Virus record (IMG/VR): IMGVR_UViG_3300035210_000189
Coordinates: 1 to 64,000 of that record
From: a virus
Direction: 5' to 3' (one strand)
Length of the DNA stretch: 64,000 nucleotides
Part shown: piece by piece, positions 31,921 to 40,375 of the stretch
Layout: each line of letters starts with the position of its first letter
Position numbering within the stretch: the stretch's first letter is position 1
The notes under the pieces: model-generated
Seen by the model: the letters and a program-made list of their open reading frames with translations, nothing else
The model's database searches: none
Told to the model about the DNA's origin: nothing
Made by a program: the position numbers and the translations under genes

Positions 31921-33080
31921 TGACTACCAGCACCAACCAACAAGTTGTTTCCATCGTTAATGCTCTGACCGATTATCTGTTTTCGGATAAATTCGATCAG
32001 AGCATTGTCGAGTTCAAAAAATATACACCCATCGAAGAACCTGTTGTCATGACAATGGAATTGATGCGGGCTGTCATTGATAAAACAGCGACACCTGAAC
32101 AACTTGAATTGGTCAACAAGTTGACAATGCAAACCATTCGTAAAGTTTCAGAAGAAGATGCAACCAATTCTCTTATTTTTAACATTGATGGATTTCGCTA
32201 TCATGTTAAACAATCAGTTAAGGACTACACTGTCTATTCAAAATATAAAGCTCCCGATTTTTCTGCACTTCCAGATAAATTTAAAGAGCCTCTTATTTAT
32301 GATGTTGATCTTATTCATGAGCGTTTCGTTGAATTGACTAGCCTTTATCCACAACAATCGTTTATTACCTTTACGAACAAAGATCGTTATAGTTCTAATG
32401 AGTTTAGTGAGTATGGCATTGCTCGCCTAAGCACTTACTATCCAGTTGCGTATGTTTCCAAAGACCTTCTTGATCTGTGTGATAAATTTCCAGAAGCTTT
32501 TAATGAAGAACAGCTTTCATTTATTGATGAGAACAAAAAAAGTAGTTTTCAGAAAGTAGAACGTTCCCAAAAAACACTGGAAGATGCTTTTAATGCATGG
32601 AAAAACTTGCTTCGCAAAAAGAAGGCTACTGCTGATAAACAGTTCGCTTTTAATGATTCTGACAACTATGCGTATCTTGAAGAAACAGAAACTCACCTGC
32701 TGATGTCACAGCGTAGCCAGAACACTTTGTATGCTTATGTCTTTGAGAAAGCCACTGGGCGTTATAAAGTTTGGAAAGCCGCCCGAGAAGTGAAAGCTGA
32801 GCATGATGATTTCTACTATTCTGAAATGGTTGAGGATTGTACGAATTATTTGGAAATGGCTCAGTATTATATTGGTTGTTCCTATGGGCCAACCAGCTAT
32901 CCAGTGATGATTGATCATAAAGGTTATGATAAGTCGGCTCTCTATTACCTTCATCACTTTGAAGATGATAATGGCTTGGTTTATGATTCATTGCGTGGTT
33001 TTAACCTGCAATCTAATGACGCTGGCAATCTTCTTAGTGATTTTGACCTGTTGCTGACTGTCATTCATCATTATAACTAA
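31920..33080 (+). CDS. hypothetical protein, 386 aa
   Basis: ATG 31920, coupled to the preceding gene. Helical N-terminus, central mixed region, then a basic helix (KAWKNLLRKKKATADKQ-like) near residue 235. It ends LLLTVIHHYN, similar to the end of the protein at 50461 (ICYIIHHNLV), which may be coincidence. No export signal or catalytic motif recognised. Ends at a terminator shared with the prepilin gene. Confidence 0.6.
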   Translation: MTTSTNQQVVSIVNALTDYLFSDKFDQSIVEFKKYTPIEEPVVMTMELMRAVIDKTATPEQLELVNKLTMQTIRKVSEEDATNSLIFNIDGFRYHVKQSVKDYTVYSKYKAPDFSALPDKFKEPLIYDVDLIHERFVELTSLYPQQSFITFTNKDRYSSNEFSEYGIARLSTYYPVAYVSKDLLDLCDKFPEAFNEEQLSFIDENKKSSFQKVERSQKTLEDAFNAWKNLLRKKKATADKQFAFNDSDNYAYLEETETHLLMSQRSQNTLYAYVFEKATGRYKVWKAAREVKAEHDDFYYSEMVEDCTNYLEMAQYYIGCSYGPTSYPVMIDHKGYDKSALYYLHHFEDDNGLVYDSLRGFNLQSNDAGNLLSDFDLLLTVIHHYN

Positions 33081-33096
33081 TATATTTTGAAGATAA

Positions 33097-33121
33097 CAAA
33101 AAAGCCCGTGAGGGCTTTTTT
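33097..33121. terminator. bidirectional intrinsic terminator
   Basis: AAAAAAGCCC-GTGA-GGGCTTTTTT between converging genes; overlaps the last codon of the prepilin gene. Confidence 0.88.
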
Positions 33122-34628
33122 ACTTATAAGGTAAGCATATATAGGCTGAAACGTCCCATTGTGTGTATTGGAAGGCTTGTCCACTTAGGAAGCCAAAAGA
33201 TCCCGCTTCACAAGAACAATTACCCGTATAAGGGTTTGCCACTCTGCAACCACCACCAAAGGTATTTAACCAATAAGCTCCACCTACTGTTGGTGAACCA
33301 CTTGGTTTCCATTGATAACCTTGGCAAGAGAATATTTTACCCGTGCTATCGGTACCAATTAAACCTATTTTTGCACAAGAACCGTTGCTGACAACTTTCT
33401 TTGTTGAATCGAAAAATTCGTTCGTTGTAATTCTTGAGTCAACTGTCAAATCACCTACCATATGGCTTTTTCCACCCACATCTAAGCTATTTTTAACCTT
33501 AATATCAGTTGTCGTCGTCAAGCCAGCAACATCTAAATCTTTTTTAACGTTTAAGAAGTTAGTATTGATTTGTTCAGATACGACATCGGTTGCATAAATA
33601 TTTCTAATGGTTCCATTATCTGCAGTGATTCCATTGGTGAGTTGATAAATGGTATTGGTACCGTCTAATTTTACCATTCCACATGGAGCTTTTTCACCAC
33701 TGTCTACTATTTGAGCACCATTATATTTGTAAACAATACACAACTTGTCTAAGAGTATTTCTTTTTGTGTTGTATAGTCTACTGCTACGTCTACCGTCAC
33801 TGGATAGCCAGTTTCTTTATGAATACCTACACCACAATCTACTACTCTTGATTCCCATTTAGCTGCATCGTCTACTTTAACCCACTTTACACATTGTTTG
33901 TTAGCTGATGTTCTTGTGTCTTTAAAGGTGACTGCAGATCCAACCATTGAGTTTTTTCCATCAATTCTTAAAAATTCAGCTCCACCACTTCTGTAGTATT
34001 CCGCAATGATTACACAGGCTGAACCTAACGTATAACATTTTGTTGAAGTAATCTTAGTATCAGGAGCAGCAGCATCCGCAAAATAAAAATTGTTAGATCC
34101 TGTTGTGCCTTCTTTGTTATTGTGTCTGGCTGACATTAACATCTTGTTAAGGTAGGGAAAGAGTTCTTTGAAACTGGCATCATTATCAAGTTTTAACATC
34201 ATTCTGAATGAGTTAACAAATCCTTCTGAATCAGTGCCTATTACCGCTTCTGGCTTGAAGCTGTACGGTATTCTTGCCCACAATCCACAGTCGATTAATT
34301 TAGCATCTTTTTCAGTGGCTAATTGTGGAACCCACCCGGAACCCTTACCACAATTGGCTGTTCTTGATATTAACTCTTTGGTTAATAAATCTTGTATGTT
34401 TGAATTATTCCATGTTGTACCATTTTTGAAGTTTGAGACATCTAAACCATCTATGCTTAGTCTTTTATCAAAGCCTTCTACAATTGATGATAATTCTTTG
34501 CCATATTGAACTGCGAATTGGTTTCTTTGTGCTTCCATCATCCAGTAAAAGATTCCTGTCACTATGACTAGGAGTATCGAAAGAGTCATTAACGTTTCAA
34601 ACAATGAAAGTCCTTTATTTTTTCTCAT
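33120..34628 (-). CDS. pilV: PilV-like type IV prepilin / pilus-tip adhesin
   Basis: 502 aa from ATG 34628, with GGA 8 nt upstream; an in-frame ATG 12 nt earlier is possible. Short class III leader MRKNKG cleaved before LSLFE, with the conserved Glu at +5 and the hydrophobic pilin helix TLMTLSILLVIVTGIFYWM. A long variable body follows, with several Cys (SCAKIG, FSCQGYQW), and a Cys-rich end (YTGNCSCEAGSF, YICLPYK), as in PilV tip adhesins of IncI-type thin pili. Length fits PilV (about 450-520 aa) rather than a major pilin (about 200 aa). No other pilus gene and no shufflon repeats are in the window. It should need a prepilin peptidase encoded elsewhere. Confidence 0.82.
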   Translation of the reverse strand: MRKNKGLSLFETLMTLSILLVIVTGIFYWMMEAQRNQFAVQYGKELSSIVEGFDKRLSIDGLDVSNFKNGTTWNNSNIQDLLTKELISRTANCGKGSGWVPQLATEKDAKLIDCGLWARIPYSFKPEAVIGTDSEGFVNSFRMMLKLDNDASFKELFPYLNKMLMSARHNNKEGTTGSNNFYFADAAAPDTKITSTKCYTLGSACVIIAEYYRSGGAEFLRIDGKNSMVGSAVTFKDTRTSANKQCVKWVKVDDAAKWESRVVDCGVGIHKETGYPVTVDVAVDYTTQKEILLDKLCIVYKYNGAQIVDSGEKAPCGMVKLDGTNTIYQLTNGITADNGTIRNIYATDVVSEQINTNFLNVKKDLDVAGLTTTTDIKVKNSLDVGGKSHMVGDLTVDSRITTNEFFDSTKKVVSNGSCAKIGLIGTDSTGKIFSCQGYQWKPSGSPTVGGAYWLNTFGGGCRVANPYTGNCSCEAGSFGFLSGQAFQYTQWDVSAYICLPYK

Positions 34629-34858
34629 ATTAAAATCCATTATTGTTATTTTCAATATTAAAATATTGATCTTATCTTTTAAATATAACATACAATAATA
34701 GATAATAAAGATTGTATTAGATTTTTTATTTTGGTTCTTTTTAGTGGTTATATTTAGACATTTACATATGATGATATTTCGTTTTTTTATTCATTAAAAT
34801 ATAGACAATTCTTCAATAAAATGCTATCATAATCCTTTAATTTCTAGGAATTTTACAC

Positions 34859-35290
34859 ATGTCAAACGTCTATAATGGTGGCATTTATACATTCTCTTTT
34901 ACATTGAGTGGTTCATTATCAATTGAAAATATTTCAGATTCTTTTTTTAAGAAACTTCATTCAAGCGACGACTTGAAGTCATTGCTCACAGACCATCAGT
35001 ATTCAGTTTATGAAACGATTCTTCTGTTTAAAGAGCATGAGGAAGAAGGCTATAACTATAAGACGATTGACGGACTAGAACGCATTGTTGATAATGAAGA
35101 CGGCGAATTCTCCATTGGTTTTGCATGCTCCAGACGATTCACAACCGATGAATTAAAAGATCTTTATGTTCATGTTGTTATCCCTATTATGATTGCTTCT
35201 GATGTCGCCTGTACGCCTACTGGTGGGTTTTCAGAGCACCATGAAGTTATTGAACGAACGTATCAAAATCATACGATTTCATTCTCTTAA
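34859..35290 (+). CDS. hypothetical acidic protein
   Basis: 143 aa, RBS TAGGA, ATG 34859. Alpha/beta, acidic, no signal peptide: first strand YTFSFTLSGSLSI, later VHVVIPIMIASDVACTPTGGFSEHHE. Divergent from the prepilin gene across a 230-bp intergenic region. Not recognised. Confidence 0.6.
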   Translation: MSNVYNGGIYTFSFTLSGSLSIENISDSFFKKLHSSDDLKSLLTDHQYSVYETILLFKEHEEEGYNYKTIDGLERIVDNEDGEFSIGFACSRRFTTDELKDLYVHVVIPIMIASDVACTPTGGFSEHHEVIERTYQNHTISFS

Positions 35291-35349
35291 ACTGTTGAAT
35301 CTCCTAAATTTTGATGGTATAATTACCCCATATTTAGGAGACATCTTTT

Positions 35350-35592
35350 TTGAAATCTTCATATCAAAATCCTAGCTTTTTATTGCTTAAAGCACCTTAT
35401 TCTCTTTTCACTAAGATATCAGGTGCTTGCTATAGTAAAAAAACACTAATTTTGGGAACTTATCGTATTGTTGATGATAAAATCACGTATACTGATATTG
35501 AAAAGGGTGTCGTACACAGGTTGTTTGGGTTTCCTGTTTTAGCCCATGCTGGAAAGCTTACTGATGAGGATTGGAAGCTTATTATCTCTTAA
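35350..35592 (+). CDS. small hypothetical protein with TTG start
   Basis: 80 aa. TTG 35350 preceded by TAGGAG and by a TATAAT at 35319; no ATG is available in the first part of the frame. Basic, beta-rich (SKKTLILGTYRIVDDKITYTDIEKG), no clear export signal. A terminator-like hairpin lies 56 nt after the stop. Function unknown. Confidence 0.5.
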   Translation: MKSSYQNPSFLLLKAPYSLFTKISGACYSKKTLILGTYRIVDDKITYTDIEKGVVHRLFGFPVLAHAGKLTDEDWKLIIS

Positions 35593-35611
35593 CATTTTTA
35601 GGTATCAACCA

Positions 35612-35821
35612 TTGGCTCATTTTATCAAAAATTATTTAATGCTCATTGAATCCCATGCTGGGATTTTTTTTATTGCCTTCTTCCTCTGTCTTGCAGTCTT
35701 TTACAATTTGCCTGAAAAAAGTGTATTGATGTTCTTCGGCGTCTTTAGTATACCGTTCGTCGTCATTCCATTTTTTTTCAAAATTCTATTGTTTTTCTTC
35801 GAAAAAAACGAGTTTAAATAG
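35612..35821 (+). CDS. possible small membrane protein
   Basis: 69 aa from a TTG at 35612 with AGG about 9 nt upstream; an ATG at 35639 lacks an RBS. Two hydrophobic helices (AGIFFIAFFLCLAVFYNL, SVLMFFGVFSIPFVVIPFFF). A terminator-like hairpin, AATCCCA-TGC-TGGGATTTTTTTT at 35648-35671, sits inside the frame, which argues against efficient expression. It may be real but weakly read, or the hydrophobic frame may be accidental. Confidence 0.4.
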   Translation: MAHFIKNYLMLIESHAGIFFIAFFLCLAVFYNLPEKSVLMFFGVFSIPFVVIPFFFKILLFFFEKNEFK

Positions 35822-35986
35822 TTGATTTTTATGTTGTTTTTTAGACCTTAAAAAATATTGAAAAAAGATTAAAAAAGTTTGTAAGTTGTTGATTTATAAG
35901 GATTTAAAATCTTATTTATTTTTAGAAAAATTTGCTTTTTTGTTATTTTCTTGGTATAATACTCACACACAAACAGGAGAGCAAAT

Positions 35987-36196
35987 ATGACTATCAAAAT
36001 GAATACTGTAGAATCCAGCTCAATTTTTCAAGTTGGCTATCGTCGTCGCACTCTGCAAGTTCAGTTCAATTCCGGTCGTCTTTATGAGTTCCGTAAGGTG
36101 CCGCGTGCAACGTATGACCAACTTTTGAAGTCTCCATCGAAAGGTGAATTCTTCAACCGTGAAATCAAAGGTTCTTATGTAGAAACTGAGATTTAA
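35987..36196 (+). CDS. KTSC-domain protein
   Basis: 69 aa, RBS AGGAG, TATAAT at 35954. Whole protein is a KTSC domain: SSSIFQVGYRRRTLQVQF, GRLYEFRKVPRATYDQLL, SKGEFFNREIKGSY. The family is named after conserved residues including the KTSC end of some lysyl-tRNA synthetases and occurs as tiny stand-alone proteins in phages and plasmids; RNA binding is suspected but unproven. Monocistronic. Confidence 0.85.
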   Translation: MTIKMNTVESSSIFQVGYRRRTLQVQFNSGRLYEFRKVPRATYDQLLKSPSKGEFFNREIKGSYVETEI

Positions 36197-36207
36197 GGAG
36201 GGTTTAT

Positions 36208-36230
36208 CAAAGGGCACTTCGGTGCCTTTT
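36208..36230 (+). terminator. intrinsic terminator
   Basis: GGCAC-TTCG-GTGCC core with an A/T extension and T-run. Confidence 0.88.
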
Positions 36231-36290
36231 GTTATTATTGTAAATTTTAAAAATCATGCTATAATAGCTCAAATTTCGTAGGAGACTACC

Positions 36291-36617
36291 ATGTCCAATT
36301 CCAGTCCTTGTGTTGAATGTCCGTTCAAGCAATCTATTCCCGGTGATTGCCATGTGGCATGTGGTCATCCTGTGGCTAATGGGGAGCGTCAAATGATGCT
36401 TTTAATGATGGTGATGGCAGGTCAGTTAAGCACCATTGAAAAAGCTCTTGGTCTTACAATTAATCCACATGGGGCAGCTTCTGGTTGGGCTAACTTCCCC
36501 GTCAATTACGATCCAATCTGGGTGACTGGCACTTGTTCAATGCTGGAAAACTACAAGACGGCTTTGGCACTTCATCAAGAAAAACAAGCCGCAGAGCTTA
36601 TCCATAAAGAAGTGTGA
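36291..36617 (+). CDS. Cys-rich zinc-binding-type phage/plasmid protein
   Basis: 108 aa, RBS AGGAG, ATG 36291. N-terminal CxxCPF (residues 7-12), then IPGDCHxxCxHP, then GWxxFPVNYDPIWVTGTC: seven Cys/His positions in an arrangement I recall from unnamed phage proteins, most likely a small zinc-ribbon-like fold. Cytosolic. Its stop leads straight into a terminator and the next promoter. Molecular role unknown. Confidence 0.65.
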   Translation: MSNSSPCVECPFKQSIPGDCHVACGHPVANGERQMMLLMMVMAGQLSTIEKALGLTINPHGAASGWANFPVNYDPIWVTGTCSMLENYKTALALHQEKQAAELIHKEV

Positions 36618-36644
36618 ATGCTTATTACTACACCGTTAACAATT

Positions 36645-36673
36645 AAAGACTTGAGCGATCAGGTCTTTTTTGT
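36645..36673 (+). terminator. intrinsic terminator overlapping a promoter
   Basis: AAAGACTTGA-GCGA-TCAGGTCTTT (10 bp, one U-G pair) and T-run. The -35 box and spacer of the next promoter lie inside the hairpin. Confidence 0.75.
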
Positions 36674-36679
36674 TATAAT
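36651..36679 (+). promoter_or_regulatory. sigma70 promoter embedded in terminator
   Basis: TTGAGC, 17-nt spacer, TATAAT (36674-36679). It moves the start of the next gene to ATG 36714. Confidence 0.75.
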
Positions 36680-36713
36680 GCGACTATCCAATTCCTATAA
36701 CGGCTTATTGACA

Positions 36714-37172
36714 ATGAATGATGGTATTACTCACAAAGAACGACTTCATATTGAGAAGGTCGTAAACTTTGCTAAACATATTGATGACAATGGTTTTCAG
36801 CACAAAGTGGCTGCAGCGATTGTTTATAAAAATAAAATCATCAGTCTTGAACACAATGTCGATAAAAGCCATACCTTTCAAAAGCGTTTTGCTAAAAACG
36901 AACATGCCATTTTCTTTCATGCCGAAACCAGTGCTATTCATAAAGCATTAAAAATCATCGGTGCGGATAAGCTCAGCAAAGCTACGCTGCTGGTGGTTAG
37001 GTTGTCTTCGGTTAAGAGTAAGTATCGTCAACGACTGTTGCACCACACCTTAGCTACTAGCAAGCCTTGTGAGGGCTGTTCGTCGTGTATTAACCATTAT
37101 GGCATCAAGAAGGTTATTCACAGTGTTATCAATGGTTTTGAAGTGTACAATAAGTTAGAAATGGTTGCTTAA
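36714..37172 (+). CDS. cytidine/deoxycytidylate deaminase-like zinc protein
   Basis: 152 aa from ATG 36714; the ATG at 36618 lies upstream of the promoter. Residues 69-71 are HAE and 118-122 PCEGC, the zinc-binding and catalytic signatures of the cytidine deaminase fold. KVAAAIVYKNKIIS upstream of HAE is the usual first strand pair. Such enzymes deaminate dCMP, cytidine or other bases; some deaminase-fold proteins act on RNA, DNA or as toxins. The basic middle (KSKYRQRLLHH) is unusual for a dCMP enzyme and may indicate a polynucleotide or other substrate. No clear RBS is seen. Confidence 0.75.
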   Translation: MNDGITHKERLHIEKVVNFAKHIDDNGFQHKVAAAIVYKNKIISLEHNVDKSHTFQKRFAKNEHAIFFHAETSAIHKALKIIGADKLSKATLLVVRLSSVKSKYRQRLLHHTLATSKPCEGCSSCINHYGIKKVIHSVINGFEVYNKLEMVA

Positions 37173-37224
37173 ATAAAACTATTGTGTTATTATAATGTCT
37201 CAAAAATAAACTAGGAGTTCTGCA

Positions 37225-37815
37225 ATGAAGCGAATTATGTTTACCCTCATGTTGTTCCTCAGTATGAGTTTTGCAGCTTATGGAGCACCATCTAATACGG
37301 GTTGTAATATCTCAACCGATGGTCTTTCACCCGAAGTTGTAAAACAAATGATGGATCTTTGTGTAAAAGACAAAGAGAAACAAGCATCAATCACTGGGGT
37401 AGCGTCTGAAAATATCAAGAACCTTGGCGAGTTTGCTGCTGTCTCCAAAGCGTTTGCAAGTTCTCTTGGTGTTGCAGCTAATGAACTGGGTGTGGCCGTA
37501 AATACCTTTTTGGCTTCGCCTGCAGGTATGTTAACGGCTGGTGTGATTATTTGGAAAGTGTTTGCCATGAATATTCTTGGTCTTTTATTCATTCTCGTTA
37601 CTATTGGTATTTGGATTTTCATGTTGCGTGCTGTTATGACAGAAAAATTTGAAACTAAAATGGTTGAAGGTTGGGGTAAAACACAAAAAGAAAAACGCAC
37701 TCGTGTTTACATTGATTTTGGTGACCTCTCTGGTGAACGTGTAGGATCTCTCTTTGTTGTAAACGCTGTCCCAATTATCTTAATCATTATTATTGTGGCT
37801 AACATGATGCACTAA
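37225..37815 (+). CDS. inner-membrane protein with signal peptide
   Basis: 196 aa, RBS TAGGAG, ATG 37225. Signal sequence MKRIMFTLMLFLSMSFAAYG, a periplasmic region with two Cys (TGCNIS, DLCVKD) able to form a disulfide, two close helices (ASPAGMLTAGVIIWKVFAM, LGLLFILVTIGIWIFML), a basic cytosolic loop (WGKTQKEKRTR) and a C-terminal helix. Topology would suit a subunit of a membrane machine such as a conjugation apparatus, but I do not recognise the family. Monocistronic. Confidence 0.65.
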   Translation: MKRIMFTLMLFLSMSFAAYGAPSNTGCNISTDGLSPEVVKQMMDLCVKDKEKQASITGVASENIKNLGEFAAVSKAFASSLGVAANELGVAVNTFLASPAGMLTAGVIIWKVFAMNILGLLFILVTIGIWIFMLRAVMTEKFETKMVEGWGKTQKEKRTRVYIDFGDLSGERVGSLFVVNAVPIILIIIIVANMMH

Positions 37816-37828
37816 TGATTTAATGATG

Positions 37829-37852
37829 AAAAGGCACTTAGGTGCCTTTTTT
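37829..37852. terminator. bidirectional intrinsic terminator
   Basis: AAAAGGCAC-TTAG-GTGCCTTTT. Confidence 0.9.
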
Positions 37853-38321
37853 AGTTTTGCGTTTTATTATTTTTGATTACGGTAAATCCTAATTTCACTT
37901 CTTTTTTAATACCTTGTGCCCTTTCAGCTAAAACAGCATTTACGTCAGCCAAATCATAATTAATTTCATGAATTACAATTCTTGTAGGGTTTAATTTTGC
38001 TCTTTTTTCTGCTGTATACTCAATTTTTTCAGATTCACTCATTTTAGCCATTTTGTCATATTCTTCATCAACTAATCGTTGGACAGAATTAACAACCATA
38101 TCATCAAAAGATTTTTTTGGTTGAGTTGGTTGAGCTTCTGATAAACTCATGTTTATCATGAGTGCAGTAGGAAGTGCAAGCCCAGCTATCAAGAGTTTAT
38201 GGTTAGCACAAAAACTTTTGAAACTTTGAAAAATCCCTTTTGTATTTTCAAACTTATCGGATTGATTAAGATTCTTATAAAATTCTTCTTTGAGTTCTTT
38301 TATCTCTGAGATCTTGGACAT
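37851..38321 (-). CDS. single-TM hypothetical protein
   Basis: 156 aa. Charged cytosolic N-terminus of about 40 residues, one helix (LLIAGLALPTALMINMSL), then a charged helical domain (VQRLVDEEYDKMAKMSESEKIEY) presumably periplasmic. Type II membrane topology. The minus-strand leader contains GGAG 6 nt before the ATG. Function unknown. Confidence 0.6.
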   Translation of the reverse strand: MSKISEIKELKEEFYKNLNQSDKFENTKGIFQSFKSFCANHKLLIAGLALPTALMINMSLSEAQPTQPKKSFDDMVVNSVQRLVDEEYDKMAKMSESEKIEYTAEKRAKLNPTRIVIHEINYDLADVNAVLAERAQGIKKEVKLGFTVIKNNKTQN

Positions 38322-38422
38322 AATTTATCTCCATCATGAGTGTTATTTTTTACATTTTAACATATTAAAATAATAATTATAGAGTTCACCTTTAAAATTT
38401 GGTCGCACAAAGAATAAAAACA

Positions 38423-38451
38423 TTGCTTGTTTATAGATTATTTGCTATAAT
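38423..38451 (+). promoter_or_regulatory. sigma70-type promoter
   Basis: TTGCTT, 17-nt spacer, TATAAT (38446-38451). Confidence 0.72.
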
Positions 38452-38482
38452 TTAAGCCTATTAATTCAGTGAGAAAATAATT

Positions 38483-38677
38483 ATGTCTTTTTTTGAAGGT
38501 GGTGGTAAATCGCGGATTCATGATGATGTTGCTGATGTTCATAAACGTTTTGATGCGGCTGTTAAATCTGCCAAAACCGACAGTCAGAAGCGTAACCTTG
38601 AAATGGAACGTTCTGCGGCTGTAAGTGCTGTTTGTAAGCGTTATGGTCAATCTGGTCGTGGCGGTTTTCTAGAATAA
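38483..38677 (+). CDS. small basic protein
   Basis: 64 aa, ATG 38483, weak RBS (GTGAGA). Basic helix-rich centre (KRFDAAVKSAKTDSQKRNLE) flanked by glycine-rich ends (FFEGGGKSR, GQSGRGGFLE), a composition often seen in nucleic-acid-binding proteins. Starts a four-gene run 38483-39500. Unrecognised. Confidence 0.55.
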   Translation: MSFFEGGGKSRIHDDVADVHKRFDAAVKSAKTDSQKRNLEMERSAAVSAVCKRYGQSGRGGFLE

Positions 38678-38714
38678 TATATTAAATCCGTTCACTTACT
38701 ATAAGGTGCTTAAC

Positions 38715-38912
38715 ATGTCGTATACGTTTGATGAAAAAAACAATGTCTATCTCATTGAAAGTAATCTTGAAGAAAACGATCTTTATGATGTTCTTTTGTC
38801 GATAGCAAAAGAGAATGATCTTATTGAAGCTAACCAAGCATCTGATTCTTCCCATATCAGGTTTATTTTATCAAATAACAGTGTTGATGTTGAGTTTTTA
38901 CCAGAAGAATAA
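38715..38912 (+). CDS. small acidic protein
   Basis: 65 aa from ATG 38715 with AAGGTG upstream. Acidic alpha/beta (NNVYLIESNLEENDLYDVLL). Stop abuts ATG 38913, but the next gene probably starts at 38925. Part of a short operon with the secreted protein. Function unknown. Confidence 0.55.
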   Translation: MSYTFDEKNNVYLIESNLEENDLYDVLLSIAKENDLIEANQASDSSHIRFILSNNSVDVEFLPEE

Positions 38913-38924
38913 ATGGAGATTATT

Positions 38925-39500
38925 ATGCGTAAAATAATGTTTACTTTGTTGGGCTGTTTGTTATTTTCTTCTGCTTTTGGTGAAGAATTTAAAAGCATTC
39001 GAGACTTCACCTATAAAGGTATTAGTTTTTCTTCGTCTATTGATGATTTGAAGGCAAAAGGTTTTTCTTGTGTTGATAAAACTTGTATCATGGGAGATTC
39101 ATTTTTTAAATATACGTCACCGGGATTTTTTTCAACTGAACAATTTGCTCGTAATGGTAAAACAGTGACTTTCCATGAAGGACATCCGCTTAAAATTACT
39201 ATTGATCAACTGTATCCTGATACTGGTGAAGAGTGTAGTGTTATTATTAAAGATATTAAAACTAGATTTAATGATAAATACAAAGCTGATATAACGTTTA
39301 GAACTTATCCTAGTCGTTATGGTTCTGCTACTGATTATGACACGCTGTTAGGATCTGTTAAATTAGGTGAAGATGTTTTGCGAGTTAATTTTTCTTGCAA
39401 TAAGATTCAAAACCCGACAACTTCTGAACGGTTGACATTCATTCACGCTCTTTTTCACTATGAAAACTTAGCATCAAGATTACTTATTGATGATATTTAA
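38925..39500 (+). CDS. small secreted Cys-containing protein, distant relative of 2247/2823
   Basis: 191 aa from ATG 38925 (GGAG 9 nt before). Signal peptide MRKIMFTLLGCLLFSSAFG. The mature part shares with the proteins at 2247 and 2823 the order FTYKGISFSSSIDDLKAKGFSC, a nearby second Cys (KTC), an EECS Cys and a late SC. So a dispersed periplasmic family with two probable disulfides. Ends at a TTCG terminator. Confidence 0.7.
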   Translation: MRKIMFTLLGCLLFSSAFGEEFKSIRDFTYKGISFSSSIDDLKAKGFSCVDKTCIMGDSFFKYTSPGFFSTEQFARNGKTVTFHEGHPLKITIDQLYPDTGEECSVIIKDIKTRFNDKYKADITFRTYPSRYGSATDYDTLLGSVKLGEDVLRVNFSCNKIQNPTTSERLTFIHALFHYENLASRLLIDDI

Positions 39501-39522
39501 AAAAGCCTTCGCGGGCTTTTGT
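39500..39522 (+). terminator. intrinsic terminator
   Basis: AAAAGCC-TTCGC-GGGCTTTT with T-rich tail. Confidence 0.8.
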
Positions 39523-39570
39523 TTGTTTGCGTTATACCTGTCATTTAAATTTTAATAATGGAGAATACTT

Positions 39571-39870
39571 ATGACTGTAGATGATTTAAAAAAGTTTTTT
39601 TACGAGTATGGCGAAACTGATGAACCCCATAAATTCGATAGGATTCCAGTGAAATTTAGTAAGCGTGATGATCTTCATGCCTTCATTTTGCTGGATAACA
39701 TTATGCCTGATGGTCACACTATGATTTCAGCCGCTGAACACGATGAAATTTATTTGGATGTTGATATTGAAGAACTGGCAAAAGTAATTACCCAAGAACA
39801 GATTCTGGAATTGGTTCGTTGCGGTGTGTCTTTTGACGGTCATCATGACTGTCTATATATGTTCGTTTAA
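39571..39870 (+). CDS. small acidic hypothetical protein
   Basis: 99 aa, RBS GGAGAA, ATG 39571. Very acidic, helical then beta, with His-rich turn FDGHHDCLYMF at the end. No export signal. Monocistronic. Not recognised. Confidence 0.6.
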   Translation: MTVDDLKKFFYEYGETDEPHKFDRIPVKFSKRDDLHAFILLDNIMPDGHTMISAAEHDEIYLDVDIEELAKVITQEQILELVRCGVSFDGHHDCLYMFV

Positions 39871-39939
39871 ATATAAGTTGATTAAAAGTGGCTCATTTGG
39901 TATAATGGGCCTTCTTAATTCACAGTAAGGTGTTTTACC

Positions 39940-40374
39940 ATGTCTCTTAAACTGATTACAACTCCTGATACTCTCAAACTTCACCCAACCAGCTATGAGC
40001 GTGGTGTTATGATTGATTGTTTTGATAAGTTGGCACCTACTGATATGGAGCGTAAACAGTACTTGTCAGACGCCGTTGTCAAAAAAATGCGAGATTTTGT
40101 TGAATCGCACTACATTGTTTTCTACTTTGTAGATTCTTACACTTATTCTGTCAAAGACTATAATGACAGTGATGGCGATTACACTCATTCTGACTCTGAA
40201 ACCAACCGTTATCCTGTTCCAATGGAAGAAATGGTTGCTCAATTGACCGAAATGGGCTATAATGATGCCACTAAAATGATAAAGGATGCGGTTATCATAG
40301 ACCACGATATTAACCTTTATTACGGTGAGCGTATCTCACTTCAATCCTATGCCATTAAAGTTGAAGGAATTTAA
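39940..40374 (+). CDS. hypothetical protein, paralogue pair member 1
   Basis: 144 aa, RBS AAGGTG, TATAAT at 39902. Contains IVFYFVDSYTYSVKDYNDSD and a SYxDxDGxYxHxS-type acidic loop that recurs in the next gene (IYYPVIETAPVDSYRDEGGG), followed in both by VPxxEM/EIRELxxE. Stop and next ATG are separated by 1 nt, giving translational coupling. Cytosolic; function unknown. Confidence 0.62.
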   Translation: MSLKLITTPDTLKLHPTSYERGVMIDCFDKLAPTDMERKQYLSDAVVKKMRDFVESHYIVFYFVDSYTYSVKDYNDSDGDYTHSDSETNRYPVPMEEMVAQLTEMGYNDATKMIKDAVIIDHDINLYYGERISLQSYAIKVEGI

Positions 40375-40375
40375 T

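Noticed and set aside
36618-36713. Longer N-terminus for the deaminase-like protein
   Set aside because: This segment contains the terminator and the promoter -10 box, so it is upstream of the transcript start.
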